Source: Cyanobium sp. WAJ14-Wanaka | GTDB taxonomy: Bacteria > Cyanobacteriota > Cyanobacteriia > PCC-6307 > Cyanobiaceae | DNA: 64,000 nt | NCBI RefSeq assembly: GCF_024345375.1 | Contig: NZ_JAGQAZ010000004.1 | Coordinates: 33,912-97,911 of the forward strand | Direction: 5' to 3' | Shown here: piece after piece, positions 1 to 8,425 of the stretch | Layout: each line of letters starts with the position of its first letter | How positions within the stretch are numbered: position 1 is the first letter of the stretch | Made by a program: the position numbers and the translations under genes | The notes under the pieces: model-generated | Seen by the model: only the letters and a program-made list of their open reading frames with translations | What the model was told of the DNA's origin: nothing | Databases searched by the model: none

Positions 1-405
1 ATGGCCGCCCTGAACAGCCAATTGGAAATGGCTGGCAGCAATCGGGATCCGAGCCTCTCGGGCCGCTGGTTGGCCCTGATCAATGGCCGGGGCGGCAGGG
101 AGCAGGTGGTGCTTGTGGATATGGGCCGCCAAACTCCCGTGCCAGTGATTGGCCTCAATCGGGGCGATGCCCAGCCCCTCAGCGTCAGTGTCGACAGCAG
201 CGGCGAAAGGCTTGCCCTGGTGCGCCAGCTGGAGGGACGCACCGAGCTGGTGCTCTACCGCCGCTCCCTGATGAGCCTGGAGCCGATTGGAATGCAACCA
301 CCCGGGGTACCCAGGGGGGTCTCCCTAAGGGCCGATGGGCGCGAACTGGCCGTGGAAGTCAGCAGAAATGGCACCTGGCAAATAGATCTGATCAGCCTGC
401 CCTAG
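1..405 (+). CDS. TolB-like beta-propeller protein, 5' end outside the window
   Basis: The reading frame is open from the first base, so the true start is probably upstream of the window; 134 residues are visible. It contains repeated WD40/PD40-type propeller strands, such as a segment ending in SSGERLALVRQ and another with ADGRELAVEVS, as in TolB-like proteins. No signal peptide is visible because the N-terminus is missing. It converges on the HLIP gene, overlapping its stop by 4 nt. Family assignment is fair; the biological role cannot be said. Confidence 0.6.
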   Translation: MAALNSQLEMAGSNRDPSLSGRWLALINGRGGREQVVLVDMGRQTPVPVIGLNRGDAQPLSVSVDSSGERLALVRQLEGRTELVLYRRSLMSLEPIGMQPPGVPRGVSLRADGRELAVEVSRNGTWQIDLISLP

Positions 406-611
406 GGCACCAGACCAGCCCAATGCAGGAAGGTGTCGCCACTGATCAGCTCGATCACCACCACGGCCACAAAACCCACCATTGCAAAACGGCCATTCAC
501 CCGCTCGGCGTAGCCACTCCAGCCAAAGGCCGGCACATCGCCGGTGGTGGCACTGGTGGCAGGAGTTGTGCTGGCGGCAGGAGTGGCCTGCTGGGGTGAT
601 TCGTCAGTCAT
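402..611 (-). CDS. High-light-inducible protein (HLIP, one-helix chlorophyll-binding protein)
   Basis: A 69-residue protein with a Pro/Ala/Thr-rich N-terminus followed by one membrane helix carrying the chlorophyll-binding signature ERVNGRFAMVGF. HLIPs are thylakoid proteins that bind chlorophyll and carotenoid and protect photosystems, especially during PSII repair and high light. The ATG at 611 is preferred because it lies just 4 nt after the stop of the upstream ABC transporter gene (616), whereas an upstream in-frame start would overlap that gene. The two are probably co-transcribed. Confidence 0.88.
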   Translation of the reverse strand: MTDESPQQATPAASTTPATSATTGDVPAFGWSGYAERVNGRFAMVGFVAVVVIELISGDTFLHWAGLVP

Positions 612-615
612 CGGA

Positions 616-2616
616 TCAGGCATTGGTGCCAACGTCATAGCCGGCCGCAGGTAGCAGCCGCCAATTGCCGCTTCCATCGAGCTCCAGCACGGTGTCGTGG
701 AAGGCGGTGAGGGTGGGGCGGTGACCAACGCTCACAAAAGCCATCTCCCGCTCAGCCAGCAGGGAATAAAGGTGACGCTCGGTTGCCACATCCAGGGCGC
801 TGGTGGCCTCATCGAGTACCACAAAACGGGGTGAATTCAGCAGCAGGCGCGCAAAGGCCAAACGCTGCTGCTCGCCCAGGGAAAGCAGGCGAGGCCAATC
901 CTGAATAATGTCTAGATCTGGATAGCGACCAACCAACTCGGGCAGCCGCACCTGCTCGAGCACATGGCGCAACTGGTCATCGCTAAAGCGGTCGCTCTGC
1001 AGGGGATAGCAGAGCTGCTCGCGCAGACTGCCCAGGATCATGTAGGGCTTTTGGGGAATAAACAGCAGCTCCCCAGACTCTGGCCGCTGCACCGAGCCCG
1101 CTGCAGGGGGCCACAGGCCACTGACCATGCGCAGGAAGGAGGTCTTGCCACAGCCGGATGGGCCCACAACGAGCAAACGCTGATGGCGATCCACCTCAAC
1201 ACTGAGGTCGCTGATCAAGGTTCGATTGGTGCGGGGCGGCACCAAATCGACATGGCTCACCAAGATCGTGCCGTCGTCGCGACCGCGACTGGTGGCGGCG
1301 AGTTGGTCCGCGAGGGCTACAGCCTCCGTGCTGATCGAGTCCACCTTGCTCTGAAAGCCTTCGAGCCGGCTAATCGAAGCCGAGAAGGCCGCCAGTCGAT
1401 CAATATTGTTTACAATGTAGCTTACCGAAGACAATACCTGGAAAAAGGCTAGGCTCGCCTGAGCTATAACTCCAAAATCAATCTCTTTTGCCAAGTAGAT
1501 CGGGGCAATAACTAGCCAGGGAAGGAAGCGTGAAAAATAATCATAAGACCGCTGTATTACACTAATTAGCGCTTCCCATATAATCAATTTGTCGTAGTTA
1601 CGAATCGCTCCCGACAATCTTCGGCCAGCTTCTTGGCCCTCTTGACGCTCCCCACCGTAAAAAGCGATCGATTCGGCATTGTCACGGATGTGCACCAAGC
1701 CATAACGAAAATCAGCGTCCAACTTGAGCTGTAGATAATTGAAAGCAACCAACTTGCGGCCCGCAAATACAACAGCCGCAGTGCCGACAACCGAATACGC
1801 AATAAGCAAGAGAGAGAGAGAAGAGCTAATATTCCAAAGAACCAGGATGAAACTAAAAAATGTAAGCAATGAATATACAAGCTCTACGGAAACCTCTACA
1901 CTGGTTCGAGTGAACTCCTTGGAATCATCAGCAATACGCTGATCCGGATTATCAATATCCTCGCAAGTCTCATCATTGGGATTTAAAACATAGTAGGCCC
2001 TATTGGCAAGATAGCGTGTCAGCAATCTCCCGCTCAGCCATTCCCGCCAGAGCAATCCGAGCTTTTTGCTCAAATAACTCATAACTGCACGGACGGGAAG
2101 TGCCAAAACCAGGCAAAAAGCGTAGATCGCGACGGTCTTCCAGAAACCGTCGCGGTCATATGCCACCAACGTGTTGTCGACATTCCGCACCACAAAACTG
2201 ATGCCGACATTTATTCCATTAATGACAAGGATCAATAGAGCGATGGCACCCATTAGTGCCCAAGGGATCCAGCGTCCCTGACGCAGACGACTGCGGAAGC
2301 TGACGAAGCAGGCCATGCCAGCGGCCATCAGCACCACCACGACGATGCCGATAGGCCCCTGCCAGACCGCGGCCACCTGCTGGGCCACCCCCGGCATAAA
2401 GCGATCTCGCAGCTCGGGGACAACAGCCCCGGCCAGGACCACCACACCAGTCAGCAGCAGCAGAGTGCCCCCAACAACCACTGCCAGCAAAGCCAGAATA
2501 AGCAGCACAAATTGCCAGCCGCCTTTGGAGGCCCCTTCCTCGAGAGGCAGGAAGTAGGGCTGCGCCAGTCGCTGCAGCTTGCCAATCTGGATCCGAAATG
2601 CCGTGAATGGATTCAT
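616..2616 (-). CDS. ABC transporter, fused permease/ATPase of the SbmA/BacA-like type
   Basis: A 666-residue half-transporter: about 400 residues of membrane helices, then a nucleotide-binding domain with Walker A GPSGCGKTS, signature LSLGEQQR and Walker B FVVLDEATSALD. The membrane part (NGINVGISFVVRNVDN, then an REWLSGRLLTRYL segment) is typical of the SbmA/BacA/YddA family, which handles peptides, cobalamin or very-long-chain substrates; the substrate here is unknown. It is followed 4 nt later by the HLIP gene. The central part (about 1400-2110) is clearly more AT-rich than either end of the gene. Confidence 0.88.
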   Translation of the reverse strand: MNPFTAFRIQIGKLQRLAQPYFLPLEEGASKGGWQFVLLILALLAVVVGGTLLLLTGVVVLAGAVVPELRDRFMPGVAQQVAAVWQGPIGIVVVVLMAAGMACFVSFRSRLRQGRWIPWALMGAIALLILVINGINVGISFVVRNVDNTLVAYDRDGFWKTVAIYAFCLVLALPVRAVMSYLSKKLGLLWREWLSGRLLTRYLANRAYYVLNPNDETCEDIDNPDQRIADDSKEFTRTSVEVSVELVYSLLTFFSFILVLWNISSSLSLLLIAYSVVGTAAVVFAGRKLVAFNYLQLKLDADFRYGLVHIRDNAESIAFYGGERQEGQEAGRRLSGAIRNYDKLIIWEALISVIQRSYDYFSRFLPWLVIAPIYLAKEIDFGVIAQASLAFFQVLSSVSYIVNNIDRLAAFSASISRLEGFQSKVDSISTEAVALADQLAATSRGRDDGTILVSHVDLVPPRTNRTLISDLSVEVDRHQRLLVVGPSGCGKTSFLRMVSGLWPPAAGSVQRPESGELLFIPQKPYMILGSLREQLCYPLQSDRFSDDQLRHVLEQVRLPELVGRYPDLDIIQDWPRLLSLGEQQRLAFARLLLNSPRFVVLDEATSALDVATERHLYSLLAEREMAFVSVGHRPTLTAFHDTVLELDGSGNWRLLPAAGYDVGTNA

Positions 2617-2654
2617 AGACTGTCCTAGAGAAGCTCATTGTCGCGGGTCCGCGC

Positions 2655-3005
2655 TCAGCCCGGGGGCCAGGCCAGCGGACGACCACCAATCACATGCAGA
2701 TGCAGGTGAAATACGGTTTGGCCAGCCTCCGCACCGGTGTTAATCACGGTGCGCCAACTGCCCAGGCCCTCCTGCTGGGCCACCTTGGCCGCCACTAAAA
2801 GCAAATGGCCGAGCAGGGCCTGGTGCTGCCCATCTGCCTGCGCCAGGTCGCTAATTGATTGGCGGGGAATAACCAGCAAATGCACGGGCGCCTGGGGCTG
2901 CACATCCCGAAAGGCCAGGCATTGGTCGTCTGCATAGACCTGGTCGCAGGGAATTTCACCCCGCAGGATTTTGCCAAAAATCGTGTCGTTGCTGGGGCTT
3001 GCCAT
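2655..3005 (-). CDS. HIT-family nucleotide hydrolase/transferase
   Basis: A 116-residue protein with the histidine-triad motif HLHLHVIGGR close to the C-terminus and the usual N-terminal FGKILRGEIPC segment of HinT-type proteins. The family hydrolyses purine nucleoside phosphoramidates and related AMP conjugates in the cytoplasm. The ATG at 3005 (MASPSND) matches the family N-terminus; the longer frame only adds a Pro-rich run. It diverges from comM. Confidence 0.92.
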   Translation of the reverse strand: MASPSNDTIFGKILRGEIPCDQVYADDQCLAFRDVQPQAPVHLLVIPRQSISDLAQADGQHQALLGHLLLVAAKVAQQEGLGSWRTVINTGAEAGQTVFHLHLHVIGGRPLAWPPG

Positions 3006-3089
3006 GGCAGTTGGGCCGCGAGGCTCCAAAGGAATTGGGGGGCGTGGGACAGGGGGTGGCACTAAGTCCTAGTTACCCCTTTTGGCGTG

Positions 3090-4634
3090 ATGTTGGCACG
3101 GTGCAGCAGTGCGGCCCTGGTGGGCCTGGAGGCCCAAGCGGTGACTATCGAGGTGGACATAGCCGCCGGACTCCCAGGCCTGCACATGGTGGGCTTGGCG
3201 GATACCGCCGTGCAGGAATCGCGGGAGCGGGTGCGCTCAGCCCTGCGCCACTGCGGCCTAAATGTGCCCCTAACCCGGGTGGTGGTGAATCTTGCCCCTG
3301 CGGACCTGCGCAAGGAGGGGCCCGGCTTTGACCTGCCGATTGCCCTAGGGCTGTTGGTTGCCAGCGGCCAACTGGCGCCCCAGCTTTTAGAAGGGGTGTG
3401 GAGCTGTGGTGAGCTCGGCCTCGACGGAGGGCTACGGGCCGTGCGGGGGGTATTGGCCCTGGCACTGCAGGCAAAACGCTCCCAGGCCAAGGTGTTGGTT
3501 GTGCCAGCCGCCAACCTCAGGGAAGCCCAATTGGTGGAGGGGCTCCATGCCTGGGGCGCCGAGAATCTGGCGGCCGTGGTGGCCCAGCTCAAGGGGGCAC
3601 CTGCTGCGATCAGCTGCAGCCAGCCTGCGGCCAGGGGCCAGCAGCAGCCGGGCCCAAGCCATGCCGATCTCCAGGATGTGCGCGGCCAACCCCATGGCCG
3701 TCGAGCCCTGGAAATTGCAGCAGCAGGCGGCCATCATCTGCTGCTTTGCGGTGCCCCTGGCAGTGGCAAAACGATGCTGGCAAAGCGGCTTGCGAGCCTG
3801 TTGCCGCCCCTCGGCCGCGCAGAAGCCCTGGCGATTACGGCCATCCACTCAGTGGCCGGCCAGCTGGGCGCCGAGACAGGCTTAGTGCTGCAACGGCCCG
3901 TTCGCAGCCCCCACCACAGCTGCTCAGCCGCAGCGCTGATCGGGGGTGGCGCCATCCCCAAACCTGGCGAACTTTCCCTGGCCCACCTCGGTGTGCTGTT
4001 CCTAGATGAACTCACGGAATTTCGCCGCAGTGTTTTGGATCAATTGCGGCAACCCCTAGAAGACGGGGAAATTTGGGTGCAGCGGGCCAGGTACCGCAGC
4101 CACTTCCCCTGCCGCGTGACCCTGGTGGCAGCCACCAATCCCTGCCCCTGCGGCTGGCATGGCGATCCCGAACGACTTTGCAGCTGCAGCGAATCAATCC
4201 GTAAACGCTATTGGGCCAAGCTTTCAGGCCCCCTGCTCGACAGGCTTGATTTGCAGGTGGTGATGCGCAGGCCCAACAGCGATGAACTTGCCGCCCCCTA
4301 TCGCCGCAGCCACCAAGAGCCAGAGGGCGAATCCACCTCAAAAGTGGCCATGCGGGTCAAACAGGCCCGCCAACGCATGGCAGAGCGCAACCCCGCTGGC
4401 TGTAGCAATGGGGAGCTGGCATCGGCCAGGCTGAGCGAAGTTATCAAACTCAGCGATGCTGCCCTGGCCCTATGGGAGGGGGCCCTCAATCAAAGACAGC
4501 TATCGGCAAGGGCAGGGGAGCGGCTGCTGCGGGTTGCCCAGACAATCTGCGATTTAGACGGCAAGGAGCAGATCGGCCCCAGCGCCATTGCCGAGGCCCT
4601 CACTTTCCGCTCCTTCGATCAACTGACTTCTTGA
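3090..4634 (+). CDS. comM: YifB/ComM family Mg-chelatase-like AAA+ ATPase
   Basis: A 514-residue protein with an N-terminal Lon-like domain (SSAALVGLEAQAVTIEVDI), a central AAA+ domain with Walker A GAPGSGKTM and Walker B FLDELTEF, a zinc-like loop with NPCPCGWHGD and CSC, and a C-terminal Mg-chelatase domain. ComM is a hexameric helicase that drives branch migration during natural transformation in several bacteria. ATG 3090 follows an adjacent GTG at 3087; the family usually starts at the second position. It is followed 2 nt later by the convergent rpsU gene. Confidence 0.93.
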   Translation: MLARCSSAALVGLEAQAVTIEVDIAAGLPGLHMVGLADTAVQESRERVRSALRHCGLNVPLTRVVVNLAPADLRKEGPGFDLPIALGLLVASGQLAPQLLEGVWSCGELGLDGGLRAVRGVLALALQAKRSQAKVLVVPAANLREAQLVEGLHAWGAENLAAVVAQLKGAPAAISCSQPAARGQQQPGPSHADLQDVRGQPHGRRALEIAAAGGHHLLLCGAPGSGKTMLAKRLASLLPPLGRAEALAITAIHSVAGQLGAETGLVLQRPVRSPHHSCSAAALIGGGAIPKPGELSLAHLGVLFLDELTEFRRSVLDQLRQPLEDGEIWVQRARYRSHFPCRVTLVAATNPCPCGWHGDPERLCSCSESIRKRYWAKLSGPLLDRLDLQVVMRRPNSDELAAPYRRSHQEPEGESTSKVAMRVKQARQRMAERNPAGCSNGELASARLSEVIKLSDAALALWEGALNQRQLSARAGERLLRVAQTICDLDGKEQIGPSAIAEALTFRSFDQLTS

Positions 4635-4636
4635 GA

Positions 4637-4807
4637 TCAGCGGCGACGGCGACGCTGCTGGGCCTTGCGCTTGTACTTCTCAACGGGAGTTTCGTGGTGA
4701 CGAAGCCGCTTCAGGTCGGCAAAGATGCCCGCCTTGGACACCTGGCGCTTGAAGCGGCGCAGAGCCGATTCAATGCCTTCGTTTTCGCCGACAGTGACCT
4801 GGGTCAT
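4637..4807 (-). CDS. rpsU: 30S ribosomal protein S21
   Basis: A 56-residue basic protein with the bS21 pattern: an N-terminal [20 protein letters not shown], then [15 protein letters not shown], and a polyarginine tail. bS21 binds the small ribosomal subunit near the anti-Shine-Dalgarno region. The ATG at 4807 gives the family length; the longer in-frame extension is not conserved-looking. Convergent with comM. Confidence 0.95.
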   Translation of the reverse strand: MTQVTVGENEGIESALRRFKRQVSKAGIFADLKRLRHHETPVEKYKRKAQQRRRRR

Positions 4808-4874
4808 GAAGCGCTGTACAAAGCACGGAGTTTGCCAATGTAGCAACTCCCCTGGCCTGGCCTTGCCCAGCAGC

Positions 4875-5519
4875 TCACTGGCGGGTGACTGGGCGCGCCG
4901 CCGGGGCCTGGATTTCCACAACAGCCGCCGCTGTGTCGCGGTAGACGTATACATGGCCGAGCTTGCGGCCAGCAAAGGCCCGGCGCTTGAGCTGCCAACC
5001 GGGCTCGAAAACCAACTGCATAAAGCCCGCCCCATCGCCCAGGGTGCGGGCAACCAGATATTCGGGGCCCGCGTCCGCCTTGGTGGGGATGGCCAGCAGC
5101 TGGATGTCTTTGTCCTTACGGATCACCGAAAGGCGGTAGCTGGTGGCCAAATCGGTATCGCCGATCCGCAGGGAATAGCCGTTGGCATCGATGTAGCGGC
5201 TGCAAACGCCGGTGAAATCAAAGGTGGCCAACATCGGATCAACCTTGGCGGGATTGGAGCCGCTCATGGCAAAGCAGGGACGCCGGCCGCTCACCTGTTC
5301 GTAGATGTTCAGTTGCTGCCTGCTGCCATCACCGATGGGGGAAGCCACCAGCACAAATTTTTGTTGGTCGAGATCAGCCGCCTCAAATAGGGCACCAGCA
5401 GCAGCGGGCCTCAGCGCCGACAGTCCATCTGCCGCCACCACCGCAAAGGCCACCGCCGCCAGGGCAAAAACCTTTGCCTTTGCTGGGGTAAGGGCAGATC
5501 GCAGAGCGTTGAACGGCAT
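4875..5519 (-). CDS. Secreted DUF3747 domain protein
   Basis: A 214-residue protein with a hydrophobic N-terminal segment ([17 protein letters not shown]), then a region containing [25 protein letters not shown] and [12 protein letters not shown], the pattern of the DUF3747 family in cyanobacteria. The signal-like N-terminus suggests export. In-frame TTG, GTG and ATG lie together at 5525, 5522 and 5519; ATG is chosen. Function unknown. Confidence 0.75.
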   Translation of the reverse strand: MPFNALRSALTPAKAKVFALAAVAFAVVAADGLSALRPAAAGALFEAADLDQQKFVLVASPIGDGSRQQLNIYEQVSGRRPCFAMSGSNPAKVDPMLATFDFTGVCSRYIDANGYSLRIGDTDLATSYRLSVIRKDKDIQLLAIPTKADAGPEYLVARTLGDGAGFMQLVFEPGWQLKRRAFAGRKLGHVYVYRDTAAAVVEIQAPAARPVTRQ

Positions 5520-5588
5520 CACCAATCGGACCTGAGGAAACCAATGGTATGGAGCAAAAGCGCCCTAGGCCAGGGGGGAAGGCTGTGG

Positions 5589-5786
5589 TTAGGCAGGTTT
5601 GTTGATGCGGATTGCCACCAGCAGGGCAACAACCGTGCCGGGCACACTCAAACCCAATATCCAGCGGGTGGTGAGTTGGCCCAGGTCAGGCTCGCCATAG
5701 GCCAGCTCAAACACCGAACCGGTGGCGGCAATTCCAAGCAGGCAGGCCAGGGCCAGGAAAAGGCCAGCCAGGGGTTTCATCGGCAT
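5589..5786 (-). CDS. Small two-helix membrane protein, unknown
   Basis: A 65-residue protein with two predicted membrane helices, one around LAGLFLALACLLGIA and one around WILGLSVPGTVVALLVAI, and a short polar tail. It lies 25 nt downstream of def on the same strand. The start may be the ATG at 5786 or the one two codons later at 5780. No family was recognised. The hydrophobic pattern and tight spacing support it as real. Confidence 0.6.
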   Translation of the reverse strand: MPMKPLAGLFLALACLLGIAATGSVFELAYGEPDLGQLTTRWILGLSVPGTVVALLVAIRINKPA

Positions 5787-5811
5787 GGGTGAAGGGTGGT
5801 GGGGCTGGTAT

Positions 5812-6417
5812 TCAGCGAATGGATTTGACGTGGTTGCGGTCGAAACCCTTCTCCTTAAGCCCCTCATTCAGGCTCAATTCATCGGTCACCCGATCCACAA
5901 ACAGCACCCCATTGAGGTGGTCCATTTCGTGCTGAATGCAGCGGGCCAACAGGCCATCGGCCTTGATCCGCTGGGGCCGGCCCATCTCGCAGCGATAGGT
6001 GACCTCCACCACTGAAGGCCGCACCACATGGAGATAAACCCCGGGGATGCTTAGGCAACCCTCCTCGTAGGTCTCAATGCCGACGCCAAAACTGCTGATC
6101 TCGGGATTGATCAGCACCAGGGGGGGCGTGGCTGCATTTTCCGGATCGAGGTCGATCACCAGCAGCTGCTTATGGACGCCCACCTGGGGCGCCGCCAGGC
6201 CAATGCCATTGGCGGTGTACATGCTGCGCAACATTTCACGGGCCAGGTCCCGGACGGTCTCATCCACCTTGCTGATCCGCTTGGCACTTTTACGCAACGC
6301 CTGGTTACCCAGGGTGTGTATTTCAAGCGAAGGCTTCTCAACTGCCTGCTTGGGCACCTGAACGCTGCGGCTGGATTGCTCCGCGTTGCGTGCCAACTGG
6401 GCGAAGCTGCGCGCCAA
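5812..6417 (-). CDS. def: Peptide deformylase
   Basis: A 201-residue enzyme that removes the formyl group from nascent proteins. All three catalytic motifs are present: GIGLAAPQVG (residues about 71-80), EGCLSIPG with the metal-binding Cys, and QHEMDHLNG with the two metal-binding His and the catalytic Glu. The start is a TTG at 6417; there is no upstream ATG in frame, and the N-terminal MARSFAQLAR segment looks like other cyanobacterial Def proteins. It diverges from the S9 peptidase gene with only 16 nt between them. Confidence 0.96.
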   Translation of the reverse strand: MARSFAQLARNAEQSSRSVQVPKQAVEKPSLEIHTLGNQALRKSAKRISKVDETVRDLAREMLRSMYTANGIGLAAPQVGVHKQLLVIDLDPENAATPPLVLINPEISSFGVGIETYEEGCLSIPGVYLHVVRPSVVEVTYRCEMGRPQRIKADGLLARCIQHEMDHLNGVLFVDRVTDELSLNEGLKEKGFDRNHVKSIR

Positions 6418-6433
6418 GGTGGTGTCTTAAGGA

Positions 6434-8425
6434 ATGAAACTCCACTTTAGGGCGAGGAGCCAGGGTGATGGTTTGAGCAGGACCACCGACCGGGGCCTCC
6501 CCGCCGCATCAGTTGTGGGGCGGATCCCCAGCCTGAAGGAGCCCCTACTCGATGGCGGCCGCCTTTTTTGGCTGGAGCAAAGGCCCCACGAGCAGGGCCG
6601 CAGCACCCTGATGGTCAGGCCCACTGGCAGTGGGCCCACTGGCAGTAAATCCGGCTTGGGAGATGGGGCGATCGAACTAAGCCCAAACAGCTGGAACCTG
6701 CGCAGCCGGGTACACGAGTACGGAGGCGGGGTCTTTGCCGTCAAAGGCCAGGATCTGGTGGTTATCCACGACGGTGATCGCTGCCCCCACCACCTGCAGC
6801 TGGATCCCGTTAGCGGCGCCCCCCAGGGGGACTTCCGGCGCCTGGTGGCACCGGCTGATCGCGCCTTCGCCGATGGCCTAATCGATCCAGGCCGCCGGCG
6901 TTGGCTTGGGGTGATGGAGGCGGGCGGGATTGACCAACTGGTGGCCATCCCCCTTGCTGGCGGCGAACCGCAACTGCTGCATCAGCCGGCTGATTTTTGC
7001 GGCTACCCCGCCTTGAGCCCCGATGGCAGGCACCTGGCCTGGGTTACCTGGCAGCAGCCAGCCATGCCCTGGCAGCGCAGCCAACTGTGGCTAGCGGAGC
7101 TAAATGGGGACGGCCAATTGGGCGAGGCCCAGGCGATCGCCGGAGCCGGCCCCGATGGGCCCGAGGCCATATCGGTGTTTCAGCCGCTCTGGATTACCCC
7201 CGCTGGTGCCCCCCCCGAACTGGTTTTTTCCAGCGATGTCAGCGGCTGGTGGAATCTGCAGCGCTTCCGGCCCGGCAGCCCCCAAGGCGAAGCCCTGCTG
7301 ACGATGGAGGCGGAATTTGGCATGCCCCAATGGGTCTATGGCATGCGGACCACCGCCTGGGATGGCAGCCAGCTGATTGCCGCCACCTGCCACCAGGGCG
7401 AGTGGCAGCTCGGCCGGCTGGATTTGGCCCCAGAACGGGTAGGCACGCCGGCGGCCTGGCAGCCGATCGAGCAGCCCTTCAACGACCTGGCCGCCCTAAG
7501 CGCTGAGGGAGGCCGTCTGGTCTGTGTGGCCAGCAATCCCAGCAGCCCCTCCGGACTGCTGGAGCTGGAAATCAGCAGTGGGCAGTGGCAGCACCGGCCC
7601 GTCGCCCCCAATCCTTTGCCAGCAGGGGCAATCAGCCCACCAGAGGCACTGTGGTTTGCCGGTTTCGACGACCAACCCACCCATGCCTGGTACTACCCAC
7701 CAACCGCTGGGGCCTCGGCGAATGCACCGCTGCTGGTCAAAAGCCACAGCGGCCCCACCGCCATGGCCCGCACCGGCCTGAACCTGGCGATTCAGTTTTG
7801 GACCAGCAGGGGTTGGGGGGTGGTGGATGTGAACTACGGCGGCTCGACGGGTTTTGGCAGGGCCTATCGCCAACGCCTCGATGGCCAATGGGGGGTGGTG
7901 GATGTGGCCGATTGCGCCGCCGCGGCCCGGGCCCTGGTGGCGGCGGCCAAAGCCGATCCCCAGCGCATCGCCATTGAGGGGGGTAGCGCCGGGGGCTTCA
8001 CCACCCTGGCTGCCCTCTGTTTCAGCGATGTCTTCCGAGCCGGTGCCTGCCGCTACGGCGTTGCAGACCTGGGCGCCCTTGCCGCGGACAGCCATCGCTT
8101 TGAGGCCCACTACCTCGATTCCCTGGTGGGCCCTTGGCCTGCAGCAAAGGACACCTACCTGGCCCGCTCGCCGTTGCAGCATGCGGACCAAATGAGCTGT
8201 CCGGTGATCTTTTTTCAAGGCCTCGACGACCGGGTGGTGCCAGCCGAGCAAACCGAGCAGATGGCGGCAGCCCTCAAGGCCAAGGGGATTGCCGTGGAGG
8301 TGCACCTGTTTGCGGGAGAGGGCCATGGCTTCAAGCAGAGCAGCACCCAAATCAAGGTGCTGGAAGCCACCGAAGCCTTTTTCGCCAAACATTTCGCCCC
8401 ACCTGCCGGGGCCAATGCCCCCTAA
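6434..8425 (+). CDS. S9 family prolyl oligopeptidase / acylaminoacyl-peptidase-like serine peptidase
   Basis: A 663-residue protein with an N-terminal beta-propeller (repeats such as LSPDGRHLAWV) and a C-terminal alpha/beta-hydrolase domain. The catalytic triad is visible: nucleophile Ser near residue 518 in GGSAGG, Asp near 598 in GLDDRVVP, and His near 631 in GEGHGF. Such peptidases cleave short peptides or remove N-terminal residues in the cytoplasm. The stop is immediately followed by the ATG of the next gene, so the two are probably translationally coupled. Confidence 0.92.
   Translation: MKLHFRARSQGDGLSRTTDRGLPAASVVGRIPSLKEPLLDGGRLFWLEQRPHEQGRSTLMVRPTGSGPTGSKSGLGDGAIELSPNSWNLRSRVHEYGGGVFAVKGQDLVVIHDGDRCPHHLQLDPVSGAPQGDFRRLVAPADRAFADGLIDPGRRRWLGVMEAGGIDQLVAIPLAGGEPQLLHQPADFCGYPALSPDGRHLAWVTWQQPAMPWQRSQLWLAELNGDGQLGEAQAIAGAGPDGPEAISVFQPLWITPAGAPPELVFSSDVSGWWNLQRFRPGSPQGEALLTMEAEFGMPQWVYGMRTTAWDGSQLIAATCHQGEWQLGRLDLAPERVGTPAAWQPIEQPFNDLAALSAEGGRLVCVASNPSSPSGLLELEISSGQWQHRPVAPNPLPAGAISPPEALWFAGFDDQPTHAWYYPPTAGASANAPLLVKSHSGPTAMARTGLNLAIQFWTSRGWGVVDVNYGGSTGFGRAYRQRLDGQWGVVDVADCAAAARALVAAAKADPQRIAIEGGSAGGFTTLAALCFSDVFRAGACRYGVADLGALAADSHRFEAHYLDSLVGPWPAAKDTYLARSPLQHADQMSCPVIFFQGLDDRVVPAEQTEQMAAALKAKGIAVEVHLFAGEGHGFKQSSTQIKVLEATEAFFAKHFAPPAGANAP

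Noticed and set aside
7496..8392. 298-codon frame on the minus strand inside the S9 peptidase gene
   Set aside because: Antisense to a gene with clear catalytic triad; GC-rich codon structure creates long mirror frames. His/Gly-rich content without domain pattern.
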